Part shown: positions 1-8,795 of the stretch, piece after piece
Position numbering within the stretch: the stretch's first letter is position 1
How the letters are laid out: every line of letters starts with the position of its first letter
Origin: Pseudoalteromonas rhizosphaerae
GTDB taxonomy: Bacteria > Pseudomonadota > Gammaproteobacteria > Enterobacterales > Alteromonadaceae
Assembly (NCBI RefSeq): GCF_902498845.1
Contig: NZ_CABVLM010000006.1
Coordinates: forward strand, 264,875-328,874
Reading direction: 5' to 3'
DNA: 64,000 bases
Translations under genes and position numbers: made by a program
Notes under the pieces: generated by a model
What the model saw: the letters and a program-made list of their open reading frames with translations, nothing else
Database searches by the model: none
Told to the model about the DNA's origin: nothing

Positions 1-122
1 ACGCCCAGCTCTGCAAACTTAGTCACGATTGGATCGTTGGCATCAGGAATGGCTGCAACGCCATTGGCAAACGCACTTATACTGGTGCCTAATATCGCAC
101 CGGCTAATACTAACTTTTTCAT
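1..122 (-). CDS. dsbC: DsbC, periplasmic disulfide isomerase (5' end only)
   Basis: Only the first 40 or so codons are present, because the gene leaves the window at position 1. The visible residues are a lysine-containing start, a hydrophobic stretch and an AFA-type signal peptidase site, followed by a mature start containing AIPDANDPIVTKFAEL. DsbC is a periplasmic isomerase that repairs wrong disulfides. No catalytic residues are in view. The name rests on the signal peptide and on position directly downstream of xerD on the same strand, the usual gammaproteobacterial order xerD-dsbC-recJ. The ATG is at 122-120. Confidence 0.72.
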   Translation of the reverse strand, partial: MKKLVLAGAILGTSISAFANGVAAIPDANDPIVTKFAELG

Positions 123-186
123 AATTTTCTCTTATATCCTGATAATTCTTAACTACTCAGACCGCCGAAGTACGAAAAAATTCTCA

Positions 187-1140
187 CTAAGCGCGCGGAT
201 GATGTTGTTGATGTACCAATTTTAACCGTTCATTAGCCACATGGGTATAAATTTGTGTGGTTGATAAATCACTATGCCCTAGCATCATCTGTACGACTCT
301 GAGGTCAGCACCATGATTTAGTAAGTGTGTTGCGAACGCATGGCGCAACGTATGGGGCGATAAAGGCGATTCAACTGCTGCCAAAATAGCATAGTGTTTA
401 ATACGATGCCAAAAAGTTTGTCGAGTCATACCTACTCCACGCTTTGACGGAAACACAAAGTCGGTGGCATGTTTGATCATTTGCGCGCGCCCCACTTTTA
501 AAAATTGCTCGAGCCAATACATAGCCTCTTCGCCAAGCGGCACCAAACGCTCTTTATTACCTTTACCTTTAACAAACACCACCGCTTGGCGCAAATTAAT
601 TTGTTCAATACGCAACCCAACTAACTCGCTAACCCGTAAACCCGTTGCATATAATAGCTCTAACATAGCTTTGTCGCGCAAGCCCATCGGCTCTTCAACA
701 TTAGGCGCCGCCAAAAGTGCTTCTACTTCATTTTCTGACAACGTTTTCGGCAATGATAGGCCCGCTTTAGGCTGAGCAATATTTACCATTGGCGAATCAG
801 TAATGTGTTTTTCACGTACAAAGTATTGGTAAAAGCGCTTTAACGCGCTAATACTGCGCGCCGTACTGCGAGGCTTTAAACCTAAATCAACACGATGCGC
901 TAAATAGCTTTCAATATCTTGGCCACTGACGGTGAGCAAATCTTGACCTTTTAAAAAGTGGCAAAATTTATCCAAGTCGCTGCGATACGCAGATAAAGTG
1001 TTATCGCTTACGTGTTGTTCTAAATAGAGGTTATCTAAAAAAGATTCAAGATAATCACTATTACCGAGTAGTTCGTCGTGATCTGTAATGGCTGAGTCTA
1101 ATGACTCATGATCAGGTAACGTGGTCACAGTTATTCTCAT
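187..1140 (-). CDS. xerD: Site-specific tyrosine recombinase XerD
   Basis: XerD works with XerC at the dif site to resolve chromosome dimers. The protein has an N-terminal SAM-like core-binding domain and a C-terminal catalytic domain. The tyrosine-recombinase residues are all visible: Arg in ATGLRVSELVGL, Lys in KGKGNKERLVPLG, HxxR in HTLRHAFATH, His in LGHSDLSTTQ and the nucleophile Tyr in QIYTHV. I start at the ATG at 1140 (317 residues); a TTG three codons upstream is possible. About 30 residues precede the point where E. coli XerD begins, so the true start could be further inside. It is followed by dsbC and diverges from fldB, as in E. coli. Confidence 0.95.
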   Translation of the reverse strand: MRITVTTLPDHESLDSAITDHDELLGNSDYLESFLDNLYLEQHVSDNTLSAYRSDLDKFCHFLKGQDLLTVSGQDIESYLAHRVDLGLKPRSTARSISALKRFYQYFVREKHITDSPMVNIAQPKAGLSLPKTLSENEVEALLAAPNVEEPMGLRDKAMLELLYATGLRVSELVGLRIEQINLRQAVVFVKGKGNKERLVPLGEEAMYWLEQFLKVGRAQMIKHATDFVFPSKRGVGMTRQTFWHRIKHYAILAAVESPLSPHTLRHAFATHLLNHGADLRVVQMMLGHSDLSTTQIYTHVANERLKLVHQQHHPRA

Positions 1141-1220
1141 AGTTATCAAGGTATCAATTAATAATACCTTACGGTAAACTTCAGCCTATCATATCAGGCA
1201 AATACACAGTGATAAATACG

Positions 1221-1742
1221 ATGCAAATTGGTTTATTTTATGGTTCTACCACATGCTATACAGAAATAGCAGCAGAAAAAATTCGCGATATTATCGGTCA
1301 AGACATTGTCAGCCTACATAACATCAAAGATGAACCATTAAAAAATGCAGAAAATTACGACTTTATCATCTTTGGTATCTCCACATGGGATTTTGGCGAG
1401 TTACAAGAAGATTGGGAGTCGATTTGGGACGACATTAAAGATGTTGATCTCAATGGCAAAACCATCGCTTTATTTGGCATGGGCGATCAACAAGGTTATG
1501 GTCAATGGTTTCAAGATGCACTTGGTATGTTACATGATGAAATAAGTAGCCAACAATATACTTTATTAGGATTGTGGCCGAACGACAGCACGTATGAGTT
1601 TGAAGCCTCTAAGGCACTCACCGAAGATGGCAAACACTTCGTTGGTTTAGCTCTTGATGAAGACAGCCAATACGAACACAGTGATGAGCGTATCGCTAAC
1701 TGGGTTGAACAGATCATGACTGAGTACAGCGAGACATTATAA
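1221..1742 (+). CDS. fldB: Flavodoxin FldB
   Basis: This is a long-chain flavodoxin of 173 residues, a cytoplasmic FMN electron carrier. The phosphate-binding loop is GSTTCYTE near the N-terminus. The FMN-flanking motifs [12 protein letters not shown] and [12 protein letters not shown] follow, and the C-terminus has [16 protein letters not shown]. It is close to E. coli FldB over its whole length. I chose the ATG at 1221, which gives the family length; a GTG at 1209 in the same frame would add four residues. The gene is transcribed away from xerD, the conserved neighbour arrangement. Confidence 0.94.
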   Translation: MQIGLFYGSTTCYTEIAAEKIRDIIGQDIVSLHNIKDEPLKNAENYDFIIFGISTWDFGELQEDWESIWDDIKDVDLNGKTIALFGMGDQQGYGQWFQDALGMLHDEISSQQYTLLGLWPNDSTYEFEASKALTEDGKHFVGLALDEDSQYEHSDERIANWVEQIMTEYSETL

Positions 1743-1976
1743 ATCTCGCTGCGTAACACTGATACCCAAACCGCCTCAAAATGCAGAGCTTACGGTTTCA
1801 TAAGGGCTTAATATCAAGGTGTTGCTTTGCAACAGTGGCAATTCTATTTAAGAAACAACAACTAATTACTAAGTTTATATCCAACGGTACGCTATAAACT
1901 TTATCCAAGCTGCTTGTTTAAAATGCTATTAATAACTTACTCTGCTTCTAAACAGCTCAGTTATCCCTCAAAAATA

Positions 1977-2003
1977 AATCAGCGGCCTTTTAGGTCGCTG
2001 ATT
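1977..2003 (-). terminator. Rho-independent terminator of the NatAB operon
   Basis: AATCAGCGGCC pairs with GGTCGCTGATT (one mismatch) around a TTTTA loop. On the minus strand the stem is followed by TTATTTTT, so it terminates the permease gene that ends at 2022. It may also stop read-through from fldB. Confidence 0.75.
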
Positions 2004-2021
2004 CATTTCCAACTCAATAGC

Positions 2022-3161
2022 TTACAAGCCAAATACCACTTTTTCACTTTTCAGCATACGCGCGCTTAAAAAACTAAAGGCTACACATAATACCAGTGTG
2101 ATCACTGTTGATAGCAGTAACTGCGGAATAGGAATGGGATTACCTTTAATAAATTCCATTAATGCAAACTGCTGTGCTGCTATCGGCAACCACTGCACCT
2201 TATCTGTCGCAATATCATAAGTAGTTATCATGCTTAACGCCATTGGGATAAATAACACCATAGTGACGTAAGATTGTGCTTCTTTAAATGACTTAGCCAT
2301 AAAAGACACAAACACTTGTAAGCTTGCCGACATCAACGCGATAGGTAGGCATATTGCGATACTAAATAACATAAACGCAGGGGTAATAGTGATGCTAAAG
2401 CCCATTTGCTGCCACGGCACCATTGCATACGAAAACTTAGAGACAACTAAAATTACCATTAAACCTAACATCGAAAACGTGGTGATAGCGCCTATTTTAG
2501 CAAGCACAATATGTAAACTATGTAATGGATGACTCAACAATAACGATAAAGAATTACGCTCTCGCTCACCCGCACTGGTATCAATTGCCAAATTCATCGC
2601 CGCGTAAAATAAAGCTAAAATAAGTGTTAATACGACAATACCCAAAATCATGCCACCTTTTGAATCAGGTGTAGCTTGATCATGTACTTCAATCACGATT
2701 GCACGCATCAAACTCGGATCCACACCACGAGAGACTAATCTCAGGCTCGCTATTTCAGAGCTGTACAATGCTATTGCTTTTTCAACTTGGTTGATATGTT
2801 TACGCAACTTATCATCAGATTTATCTGCAATTAGCGTTACCGTAGCTGGGCGCCCTTCGCTCATTTTTTGTTGATAGTCATCACTGATTGATAAAGTAAT
2901 ATCTTTACGCTCATTAGCATCAGTACTGGCAAAAATATCACGACTATTAAGGTGAGCAATAAGTCCTGGTGCACTATCACTATTTTCAATATTAATTTTT
3001 AGTGCTTCAGGCGATGCTAATTGCTGTAGCAAAACACTCATTAATAAGCACACACCAATTGGTGCACCTATCGCATAATACAGCCCCGCCATTATCGAGC
3101 GTTTATCACGGCTGGCATCCATCACTTCTTTTTTAAATAACACTGTTAATAAATTAATCAT
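2022..3161 (-). CDS. ABC-2 type permease, NatB-like
   Basis: The 379-residue membrane subunit of an ABC exporter has one N-terminal membrane segment, then a large extracytoplasmic domain (about residues 50-170), then five to six C-terminal segments (about 170-370). This is the NatB/YhaP layout. The juxtamembrane motif SAGERERNSL is typical of NatB-type ABC-2 permeases. NatAB in Bacillus exports sodium, but substrates of the proteobacterial homologues are not established. Its ATG overlaps the stop of the ATPase gene by 4 bp, so the two are translationally coupled, and the pair follows a secreted hydrolase gene. Confidence 0.8.
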   Translation of the reverse strand: MINLLTVLFKKEVMDASRDKRSIMAGLYYAIGAPIGVCLLMSVLLQQLASPEALKINIENSDSAPGLIAHLNSRDIFASTDANERKDITLSISDDYQQKMSEGRPATVTLIADKSDDKLRKHINQVEKAIALYSSEIASLRLVSRGVDPSLMRAIVIEVHDQATPDSKGGMILGIVVLTLILALFYAAMNLAIDTSAGERERNSLSLLLSHPLHSLHIVLAKIGAITTFSMLGLMVILVVSKFSYAMVPWQQMGFSITITPAFMLFSIAICLPIALMSASLQVFVSFMAKSFKEAQSYVTMVLFIPMALSMITTYDIATDKVQWLPIAAQQFALMEFIKGNPIPIPQLLLSTVITLVLCVAFSFLSARMLKSEKVVFGL

Positions 3162-3892
3162 GCTGCAATCCCCTCATCACTACCAATTAAGGCGACAAAT
3201 GCTTCTTCTAATGTCTCTTTACCTGCATGTTCACACAGCTCAGCCACTGAACCTTGTGCAATCACTTGACCATTGGCCATGATCACCACGTGATCACATA
3301 ACGCTGCAACTTCTTGCATAACATGCGATGAAAATAACACGCAGTGCCCTTGCGCCTTTAATAACAGCAACAGCTCTCTTAATATGCGGGTACTCATTAC
3401 ATCAAGCCCACGGGTTGGTTCATCTAAAATAATGTTTGATGGGTTATGAACCACGGCTTGTGCTAAGGCGGTTTTCATCCGTTGGCCTTGCGAAAAGCCT
3501 TGGCAACGGCGATCGGCAATATCATTCATAGCTAATTTATTTATCACATCTATTGTCGCTTGTTTTGCATCACTGGCATTGAGACCACTGAGCTGGGCAA
3601 AAAAAGTAATGTATTCCCTTGGTGTTAATCGCTCATACAAGCCGCACGGATCAGGAAACAATCCTAGTTTTTGCTTTGCTACCATCGGCTCTTTGGCAAC
3701 ATCAATGCCGTCAATTTCAGCATTTCCGCTATCAGCCTTTAACAATCCAAATACGGTGCGTAAACAAGTGGTTTTACCTGCGCCATTTGGCCCTAGGAGG
3801 CCAGTTATCTTGCCGTCCTGTGCAGTAAAACTTAAACCATTTAGCGCATTAACATCGCCAATCTTCTTATTTAGGTTGGTTACTTTAATCAT
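3158..3892 (-). CDS. ABC transporter ATPase, NatA-like
   Basis: This is the 244-residue nucleotide-binding subunit of the exporter. Visible motifs are Walker A GPNGAGKTT (about residue 35), a Q-loop in LGLFPDP, signature FSQGQRMK, Walker B NIILDEPTRGLD and H-loop SSHV. The ATG at 3892 has AAGGAG six to eight bases upstream, inside the end of the preceding gene; a GTG one codon earlier is less likely. The gene begins three bases after the hydrolase stop and overlaps the permease by 4 bp, so the three form one operon. Confidence 0.88.
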   Translation of the reverse strand: MIKVTNLNKKIGDVNALNGLSFTAQDGKITGLLGPNGAGKTTCLRTVFGLLKADSGNAEIDGIDVAKEPMVAKQKLGLFPDPCGLYERLTPREYITFFAQLSGLNASDAKQATIDVINKLAMNDIADRRCQGFSQGQRMKTALAQAVVHNPSNIILDEPTRGLDVMSTRILRELLLLLKAQGHCVLFSSHVMQEVAALCDHVVIMANGQVIAQGSVAELCEHAGKETLEEAFVALIGSDEGIAA

Positions 3893-3895
3893 CAC

Positions 3896-5416
3896 TTACT
3901 CCTTGTTAGCTACATCAGTTGAATGGCTATTGGCAACGGCTACGCCGTTAATATTCATAAAAAACGGTTTGTCATTTGCATCATTAATACAGGTTGTGTC
4001 AATGTCTCGCATACTTTGCTGGTCGATAAACTTGGCAATGATTTTCGGCGCACAGGTTTGTGAGCCAACGCCATGGGTGACAGTCGTTGCAACTAAGTGG
4101 GTGGCATTTGTCATCTCAACCATCGCAAGCTCGGCCCAACTTGCAGGTGTAGCAGGATCGCGTCCACCAGAAAGAAGTAACGTTGGCGTACTGGTTTTTA
4201 GCGGCTGATAAAATGTTTCGTCAACGGCTTTTACATTCAGAATTGGGCACGCTATATCCAACCCCGCAATCATTGCTTTGCCCATATAAGTTTTACTGTA
4301 CTGAGCGCGGGTTTGCGTTGTTAAGCGTGGCCAATCTTCACCACAAACGATGGCGTTATGCATACCCATTGCTAAAGATTGTGTTAAATCAACATTCGCC
4401 ATCATGCCAGCCAATGGTGAATAGTCACCCCTTAGTGCTTTTTCAATAACCATTGGTACAATCGCACGTTGTGCATGGCCGTAAAGCGCAAATCGTATCG
4501 CACTGTAAAGCTTCATTTTAGTGATTGTAAAATCAATAAGGTCATTGGTGCGTGGGTGTCTAACCTGTGTTTGTACAGGCTGTTGTTCAAGCCTCGTAAG
4601 CAATGAATTAAAGTTATTTGCTAAGTTAGGGTATTGGGCTGCGCATAAAGCATCAGTTTCGCAGCGCTTGAATAATGCAGCCAGTGAACCATCAACCGCT
4701 CCGCCTATGGCAGCCAGACTTTGCTGCATTGGCACAACGCCATCTAAGGTACTCGTTAAAACAGCATTAGGAAATTGGCGCATGTATTCTTGCGCTATAC
4801 GTGTGCCGTATGACACCCCATATAAATGAAAGCCTTTATAACCAAGAGCAACACGCACAGCTTCAAAATCCTTTGCCGCAACAGGCGTAGTAAAATTGCT
4901 CAAATCAATATTGAGCTTTGCTTTACATTTTTGCGTATCTTCTGCTCCCATGGCTTGAAGATCGGCAATCACATCATTAAAAGCAAACTGGGTTTTTAGG
5001 TCATCACTTTCACATTGCAATTGATGTGAATAACCCGTGCCACGCTGGTCAACCAAGACTATGTCACGAGTTTCGCGAGCAAAACGTAAGTTATGGTCAA
5101 ATATTCTCGCTAAATCTATAGCCCCTTGTCCCGGGCCACCGGCAAAACCAAGTACCGCTTCATCAGGATGGCTGGGCTTGATTGCAGGTATAACTGCAAA
5201 GTGGATATCAATCTCCCCTTCGCTTGGATCATCTGACAATGGTTGAGCAATACTGCCACACATCAATCGATCAGACAGCCCTTCCATATAGCATGGCGTC
5301 AGTTTTGGTTGGTTATTTTGATTATTTTCTGCGTATGACGCAGTTGATGCAACCATTAAAATTGGCATCATCACTTTAATTATCAGTCTATTAAAACAAT
5401 TTGATATACTTTTCAT
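3896..5416 (-). CDS. Secreted alpha/beta hydrolase, peptidase S33 (tripeptidyl aminopeptidase-like)
   Basis: The 506-residue protein begins with a signal peptide (hydrophobic IIKVMMPILMVASTASYA). The mature part has the S33 features: oxyanion loop GGPGQG, DQRGTG, nucleophile elbow GVSYGTR, an acidic residue in SGGRDPATP and a His in THGVGSQTC. The C-terminal part matches the TAP-like domain seen in exported S33 aminopeptidases. It probably trims short peptides in the periplasm. Start: ATG at 5416 with AAGGGA upstream; a GTG one codon earlier is an alternative. It is the first gene of an operon with a NatAB-like exporter, which suggests a peptide or cation-stress role, but that is inference. 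Confidence 0.85.
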   Translation of the reverse strand: MKSISNCFNRLIIKVMMPILMVASTASYAENNQNNQPKLTPCYMEGLSDRLMCGSIAQPLSDDPSEGEIDIHFAVIPAIKPSHPDEAVLGFAGGPGQGAIDLARIFDHNLRFARETRDIVLVDQRGTGYSHQLQCESDDLKTQFAFNDVIADLQAMGAEDTQKCKAKLNIDLSNFTTPVAAKDFEAVRVALGYKGFHLYGVSYGTRIAQEYMRQFPNAVLTSTLDGVVPMQQSLAAIGGAVDGSLAALFKRCETDALCAAQYPNLANNFNSLLTRLEQQPVQTQVRHPRTNDLIDFTITKMKLYSAIRFALYGHAQRAIVPMVIEKALRGDYSPLAGMMANVDLTQSLAMGMHNAIVCGEDWPRLTTQTRAQYSKTYMGKAMIAGLDIACPILNVKAVDETFYQPLKTSTPTLLLSGGRDPATPASWAELAMVEMTNATHLVATTVTHGVGSQTCAPKIIAKFIDQQSMRDIDTTCINDANDKPFFMNINGVAVANSHSTDVANKE

Positions 5417-5483
5417 CACTTTTCCCTTGTTTGCATTTTACACTTAATGTGATAACTTATTACTTAGTGTATCGGTGTATTGA

Positions 5484-5495
5484 TGTATTAATACA
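5484..5495. promoter_or_regulatory. Palindromic operator candidate for the GntR/YtrA regulator
   Basis: TGTATTAATACA is a perfect 12-bp palindrome 14 bases before the regulator ATG. It is preceded by two more tandem TGTAT units at 8-bp spacing (from about 5469). The position between the divergent hydrolase and regulator genes fits autoregulation, and possibly control of both transcripts. Confidence 0.5.
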
Positions 5496-5509
5496 GTAGA
5501 GAAAGAGTA

Positions 5510-5884
5510 ATGCTAGAATTTATTAATGTCAACCCCAATAGTGGCGATCCCATTTATAAGCAATTACATGAACAAATTGTGCGTTTAATTGTAGGTGAGC
5601 AAATAGCTGCAGGTGAAGAGCTTCCGTCCGTGAGAAAAATAGCGGATCACTTTGCTGTTAATCCTATGACAGTTTCCAGAGCGATTGGTCAATTAGTGGA
5701 TCAAGGTTGGTTAGAACGACGCCGTGGCCAAGCAACCCGTGTCGCACAAAAAACAGCACAACAAACCGATCAACAAGAGAGCTTACTTTTTAAAGCTATC
5801 GATCAACTTATTCAGCAAGCCAAACAACTCGATGTGCCACAACCGACTTTAACCGAACTAATAAAAAAACGGTGGGAATTATAA
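5510..5884 (+). CDS. GntR-family transcriptional regulator, YtrA subfamily
   Basis: At 124 residues this is the short YtrA type of GntR regulator. It has an N-terminal winged helix-turn-helix (PIYKQLHEQIVRLIVGEQ, then LPSVRKIADHFAVNPMTVSRA) and only a short C-terminal dimerisation helix. YtrA regulators usually sit at the head of an ABC transporter operon and repress it, and that is the arrangement here: the ATPase follows two bases after the stop and the permease overlaps the ATPase. A palindrome just upstream is its likely operator. The inducer is unknown; YtrA of Bacillus responds to cell-wall antibiotics. Confidence 0.88.
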   Translation: MLEFINVNPNSGDPIYKQLHEQIVRLIVGEQIAAGEELPSVRKIADHFAVNPMTVSRAIGQLVDQGWLERRRGQATRVAQKTAQQTDQQESLLFKAIDQLIQQAKQLDVPQPTLTELIKKRWEL

Positions 5885-5886
5885 CA

Positions 5887-6723
5887 ATGACACAACCACT
5901 TCTTAACTATAAAAATGTCTCTAAACATTACAACCAACGTCTGATATTAAACAACATCACCCTTAATGTTGAGCCTGGCATGGTGATTGGTTTATTAGGT
6001 AAAAATGGTGCAGGTAAAACAACCTTATTACGTAGCGCGCTGGGTTTAGTAAAGCCTGATGAGGGTGAAGTACAAGCATTAGGTGAATTAAGTCATCAAT
6101 TAAGTGCCAGCAGTAAACAAAAAATTGGTTATGTCGCCCAACAAACGTTTGGTTATGAAGGTTTTAAAATTGCTGACGCTTTGGCATTACATCGCAGTTT
6201 TTACCCAAATTGGGATATGCAATTAGAAGCAAAATGGCTCGCGCGCTTTGAATTGAATAGCAAGGATGCGATTAATGATCTCTCAATCGGCCAGCGTCAA
6301 ACTTTGGCCCTTATTATGGCCATGGCCTACAGACCCCAGCTACTTATTTTAGACGAGCCGGTGGCGAGCTTAGACCCAATTGCTAGACGCGAATTTATGA
6401 GTGATCTTTTCGATTTAGCAATAGATTCGGGCTCCGGAATTTTATTTTCATCACATATCACCTCTGACATAGAGCGCGTCGCCAGCCACATTGCACTTAT
6501 AAAACAAGGCGAGTTACTGTTACTCGACGAATTAGATGTCATTCGCGACACCGTTAGAAAAGTCAGCTTTAAAGAGTCGACGATTGATCTCAGTGCATAC
6601 AAGGTACTTAACAGGCAGCAAAATTGTGCCATTATTTATGGCTATACAGGTGAAACTGTTGTTGGTGCTCTAGCAATCAATACACTGTCTCTTGAACAGC
6701 TGTTTGTGGAGTTACATGGATGA
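5887..6723 (+). CDS. ABC transporter ATPase (YtrB-like)
   Basis: The 278-residue ATPase has Walker A GKNGAGKTT, a Q-loop around VAQQTFGYE, signature LSIGQRQTL, Walker B LLILDEPVASLDP and H-loop SSHI. After about residue 215 there is a C-terminal extension typical of exporters of the YtrB/CcmA kind. I start at the ATG at 5887, two bases after the regulator stop. The last codons overlap the following membrane gene by 4 bp. It should power the 414-residue membrane partner under GntR control. Confidence 0.88.
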   Translation: MTQPLLNYKNVSKHYNQRLILNNITLNVEPGMVIGLLGKNGAGKTTLLRSALGLVKPDEGEVQALGELSHQLSASSKQKIGYVAQQTFGYEGFKIADALALHRSFYPNWDMQLEAKWLARFELNSKDAINDLSIGQRQTLALIMAMAYRPQLLILDEPVASLDPIARREFMSDLFDLAIDSGSGILFSSHITSDIERVASHIALIKQGELLLLDELDVIRDTVRKVSFKESTIDLSAYKVLNRQQNCAIIYGYTGETVVGALAINTLSLEQLFVELHG

Positions 6724-7964
6724 TGCAAGCCAGTAAATGTCCATGGTATCAAGGTGCTGTCAGTTTTTGGTTAAAAGACGTCGGCTGTGCCAGTTATTTC
6801 ATCGCTGCAATTATAACGACATTACTATGCCTTATAGCTACAGGTATTGAAGATCTGATCGGACTAATGATCATGTTTTCAATTATTTGTATGTACAGCG
6901 CGATAGCTTGGCAAAGTATTCGCTTGCAAGCCACTGAATGGCAGAGTTTAGTTGTTGGTTACCGTAAACATGTGATGTTTCAAGGTAAAGTATTCATTAT
7001 ATTGAGTAACTTAATTTCTATCTTGAGTATCATAATTGCGGGCAATATCAATCTATTAGCAACGCTCACGATGGCCAATCTTGTTGGCATTATTATCTGG
7101 TTTTTAAATCGCTCATTCAGCCATTTATTTACCTCTGTTTGCTATTTCAGCTTCTTTATAGCTACGTTAGTGTGTGTGCTTATTGAGCAACTGCCAGTTT
7201 GGCTAATACCCGTTAACGTCGTTGCTTTTATTGCTATCGTGTTATTTCATAAAAGCTTTACATCTGCGTACAAATGGCGCCCCGATTCATTACTAAATTA
7301 TCGTAATGGTCTGCAATCTGGTTGGTCGCCAGTTCCCAGTGGTTTTTTATCAAATTACGGCAGCTCTATTAATAAAGGGTTATTCCCTCTTAGCTACTTT
7401 GTTGGCTCTGGACTCTCTCAATACCTTATTTTAATTACACTTTTATGTTTTTTCGGTGTAGTGGCGAATCTATTTTATAATATCACTGAGCAGGCCATTT
7501 TTGTTTTAACGCTGAATTTATTCGCGATTGTTACATTAAGTTTATGGAGCAAAGTACAAAAGCAAAACTCATGGGAGCTGTTATTTACCCTACCAATTTA
7601 CAACACTAGCTACAGCGCAAAAGTCGCACTTAGTTACAGTGTTTTAAAATTAGCAGCACTCGTAGCTTTACTGTGTTTTAGCACAGCAGCTGCGCTTACT
7701 CTTGCTAACCAAGAGTTGTTACTAGTTAATGCTTTAAGTTACTCGTTAGCCTGTGCTGCTGGTTTACTACTTAGCTTTTCAATCGGTAATATTTGCAAAA
7801 ACATAAACTTACTAAGTGGAATTTTATGCTTAACGTTTGGATTAAATATGGGACTGGCAAACTACATGTTTGATCATGCTGATAGCATAGTTATGCTTGC
7901 TTTAATAAGCACCTATTCGGTCTTCATGGCTGGCTTAAACCGCTTTACTGTTAGATTTATATAG
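6720..7964 (+). CDS. ABC transporter membrane subunit (hydrophobic, unclassified)
   Basis: The 414-residue protein is mostly hydrophobic, with about ten to twelve predicted membrane segments and a short polar central loop (KWRPDSLLNYRNGLQSG, about residues 190-215). It has no ATPase motif or signal cleavage site. I assign it as permease because its ATG overlaps the ATPase stop by 4 bp and it closes a GntR-led operon. The sequence itself does not point to a named permease family. A hairpin terminator follows. Confidence 0.65.
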   Translation: MMQASKCPWYQGAVSFWLKDVGCASYFIAAIITTLLCLIATGIEDLIGLMIMFSIICMYSAIAWQSIRLQATEWQSLVVGYRKHVMFQGKVFIILSNLISILSIIIAGNINLLATLTMANLVGIIIWFLNRSFSHLFTSVCYFSFFIATLVCVLIEQLPVWLIPVNVVAFIAIVLFHKSFTSAYKWRPDSLLNYRNGLQSGWSPVPSGFLSNYGSSINKGLFPLSYFVGSGLSQYLILITLLCFFGVVANLFYNITEQAIFVLTLNLFAIVTLSLWSKVQKQNSWELLFTLPIYNTSYSAKVALSYSVLKLAALVALLCFSTAAALTLANQELLLVNALSYSLACAAGLLLSFSIGNICKNINLLSGILCLTFGLNMGLANYMFDHADSIVMLALISTYSVFMAGLNRFTVRFI

Positions 7965-8004
7965 CCAATAACTCGCGTTTAAATGAGTGAGGAAAGATAA
8001 AAAA

Positions 8005-8023
8005 CGGCCATATCATATGGCCG
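8005..8023. terminator. Hairpin terminator between converging genes
   Basis: CGGCCATA pairs perfectly with TATGGCCG around a TCA loop. It is flanked by AAAAA on the left and a weaker T-rich stretch on the right, so it can serve both the ABC operon and the leftward TorF gene. Confidence 0.65.
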
Positions 8024-8055
8024 CTTTGCTGTTTAAATAAAATAATTTAAAACAC

Positions 8056-8763
8056 TTAAAGTGAGAATGTACGGCCTATCGACAATACAATACGCTCATC
8101 TGCAGTATCAATATCTAGGCTGGTGTTCTCGCCCGCTACCTCAATATCAAAACCCGCTAAACTTGTTTGATAAGCAAGACGATAGTGGTTATACGATTTA
8201 CCATCGGTATCCCATGCGAACTTATCGCCATCGAGTGAATTTGAAATATCAAAGCTGGCACGCAATGCGTGATTAGGTGCAAGTTCAATGGTGTGTGCAA
8301 CCATAGAAATCACATGACCTGCGCCGGTACCAAAATAATCCCAGCTATACCAAAAGTTAAGCTCTGTTTGCCCTAACTCACTTGCGTAACCAAATTTAGT
8401 GTAGGCTTCAAAGTAGTTACCATCGCTTGAGTTGCTTTGCCCATGGTAACTGTAATACGCAAGGCCGTAATCAATACTGAGCGCTTCATTTAACTGCGCA
8501 TAGCGACCGAAGTAAGCATCCCATTCAATATTTGTGTCGTCACCAAAGTCAACGTTTGACGCCCACGTGCCAGCATACATGCCTGACTCGCCAAATGAAT
8601 AATCAAGGCTACCTTGTAGCGCTGGGTCGTTTTGCGTTTGGCTCACACCATTAAAGGTATAATCTGATGCGCCGGTTACGGTTGCTGACCAATCAGCCAA
8701 TACTGAGGTTGAAAAAAGTGCAAACGGTAATGCGACTGCTAATAATGTTTTTTGTGTTGTCAT
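8056..8763 (-). CDS. TorF family putative porin
   Basis: The 235-residue protein has a signal peptide (FALFSTSVLA, cleavage before DWSATVTG) and a mature part of alternating short beta strands ending in a terminal aromatic (IVLSIGRTFSL), as in outer-membrane barrels. The start of the mature region, SATVTGASDYTFNGVSQT, matches the conserved beginning of the TIGR02001/TorF family. It lies 32 bp downstream of the BCCT carrier gene on the same strand, so it may belong to the bet operon and give choline passage through the outer membrane. That role is inference. Confidence 0.8.
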   Translation of the reverse strand: MTTQKTLLAVALPFALFSTSVLADWSATVTGASDYTFNGVSQTQNDPALQGSLDYSFGESGMYAGTWASNVDFGDDTNIEWDAYFGRYAQLNEALSIDYGLAYYSYHGQSNSSDGNYFEAYTKFGYASELGQTELNFWYSWDYFGTGAGHVISMVAHTIELAPNHALRASFDISNSLDGDKFAWDTDGKSYNHYRLAYQTSLAGFDIEVAGENTSLDIDTADERIVLSIGRTFSL

Positions 8764-8795
8764 GTTAATTCCTTCGCTACTGTATAAGCTAATAT

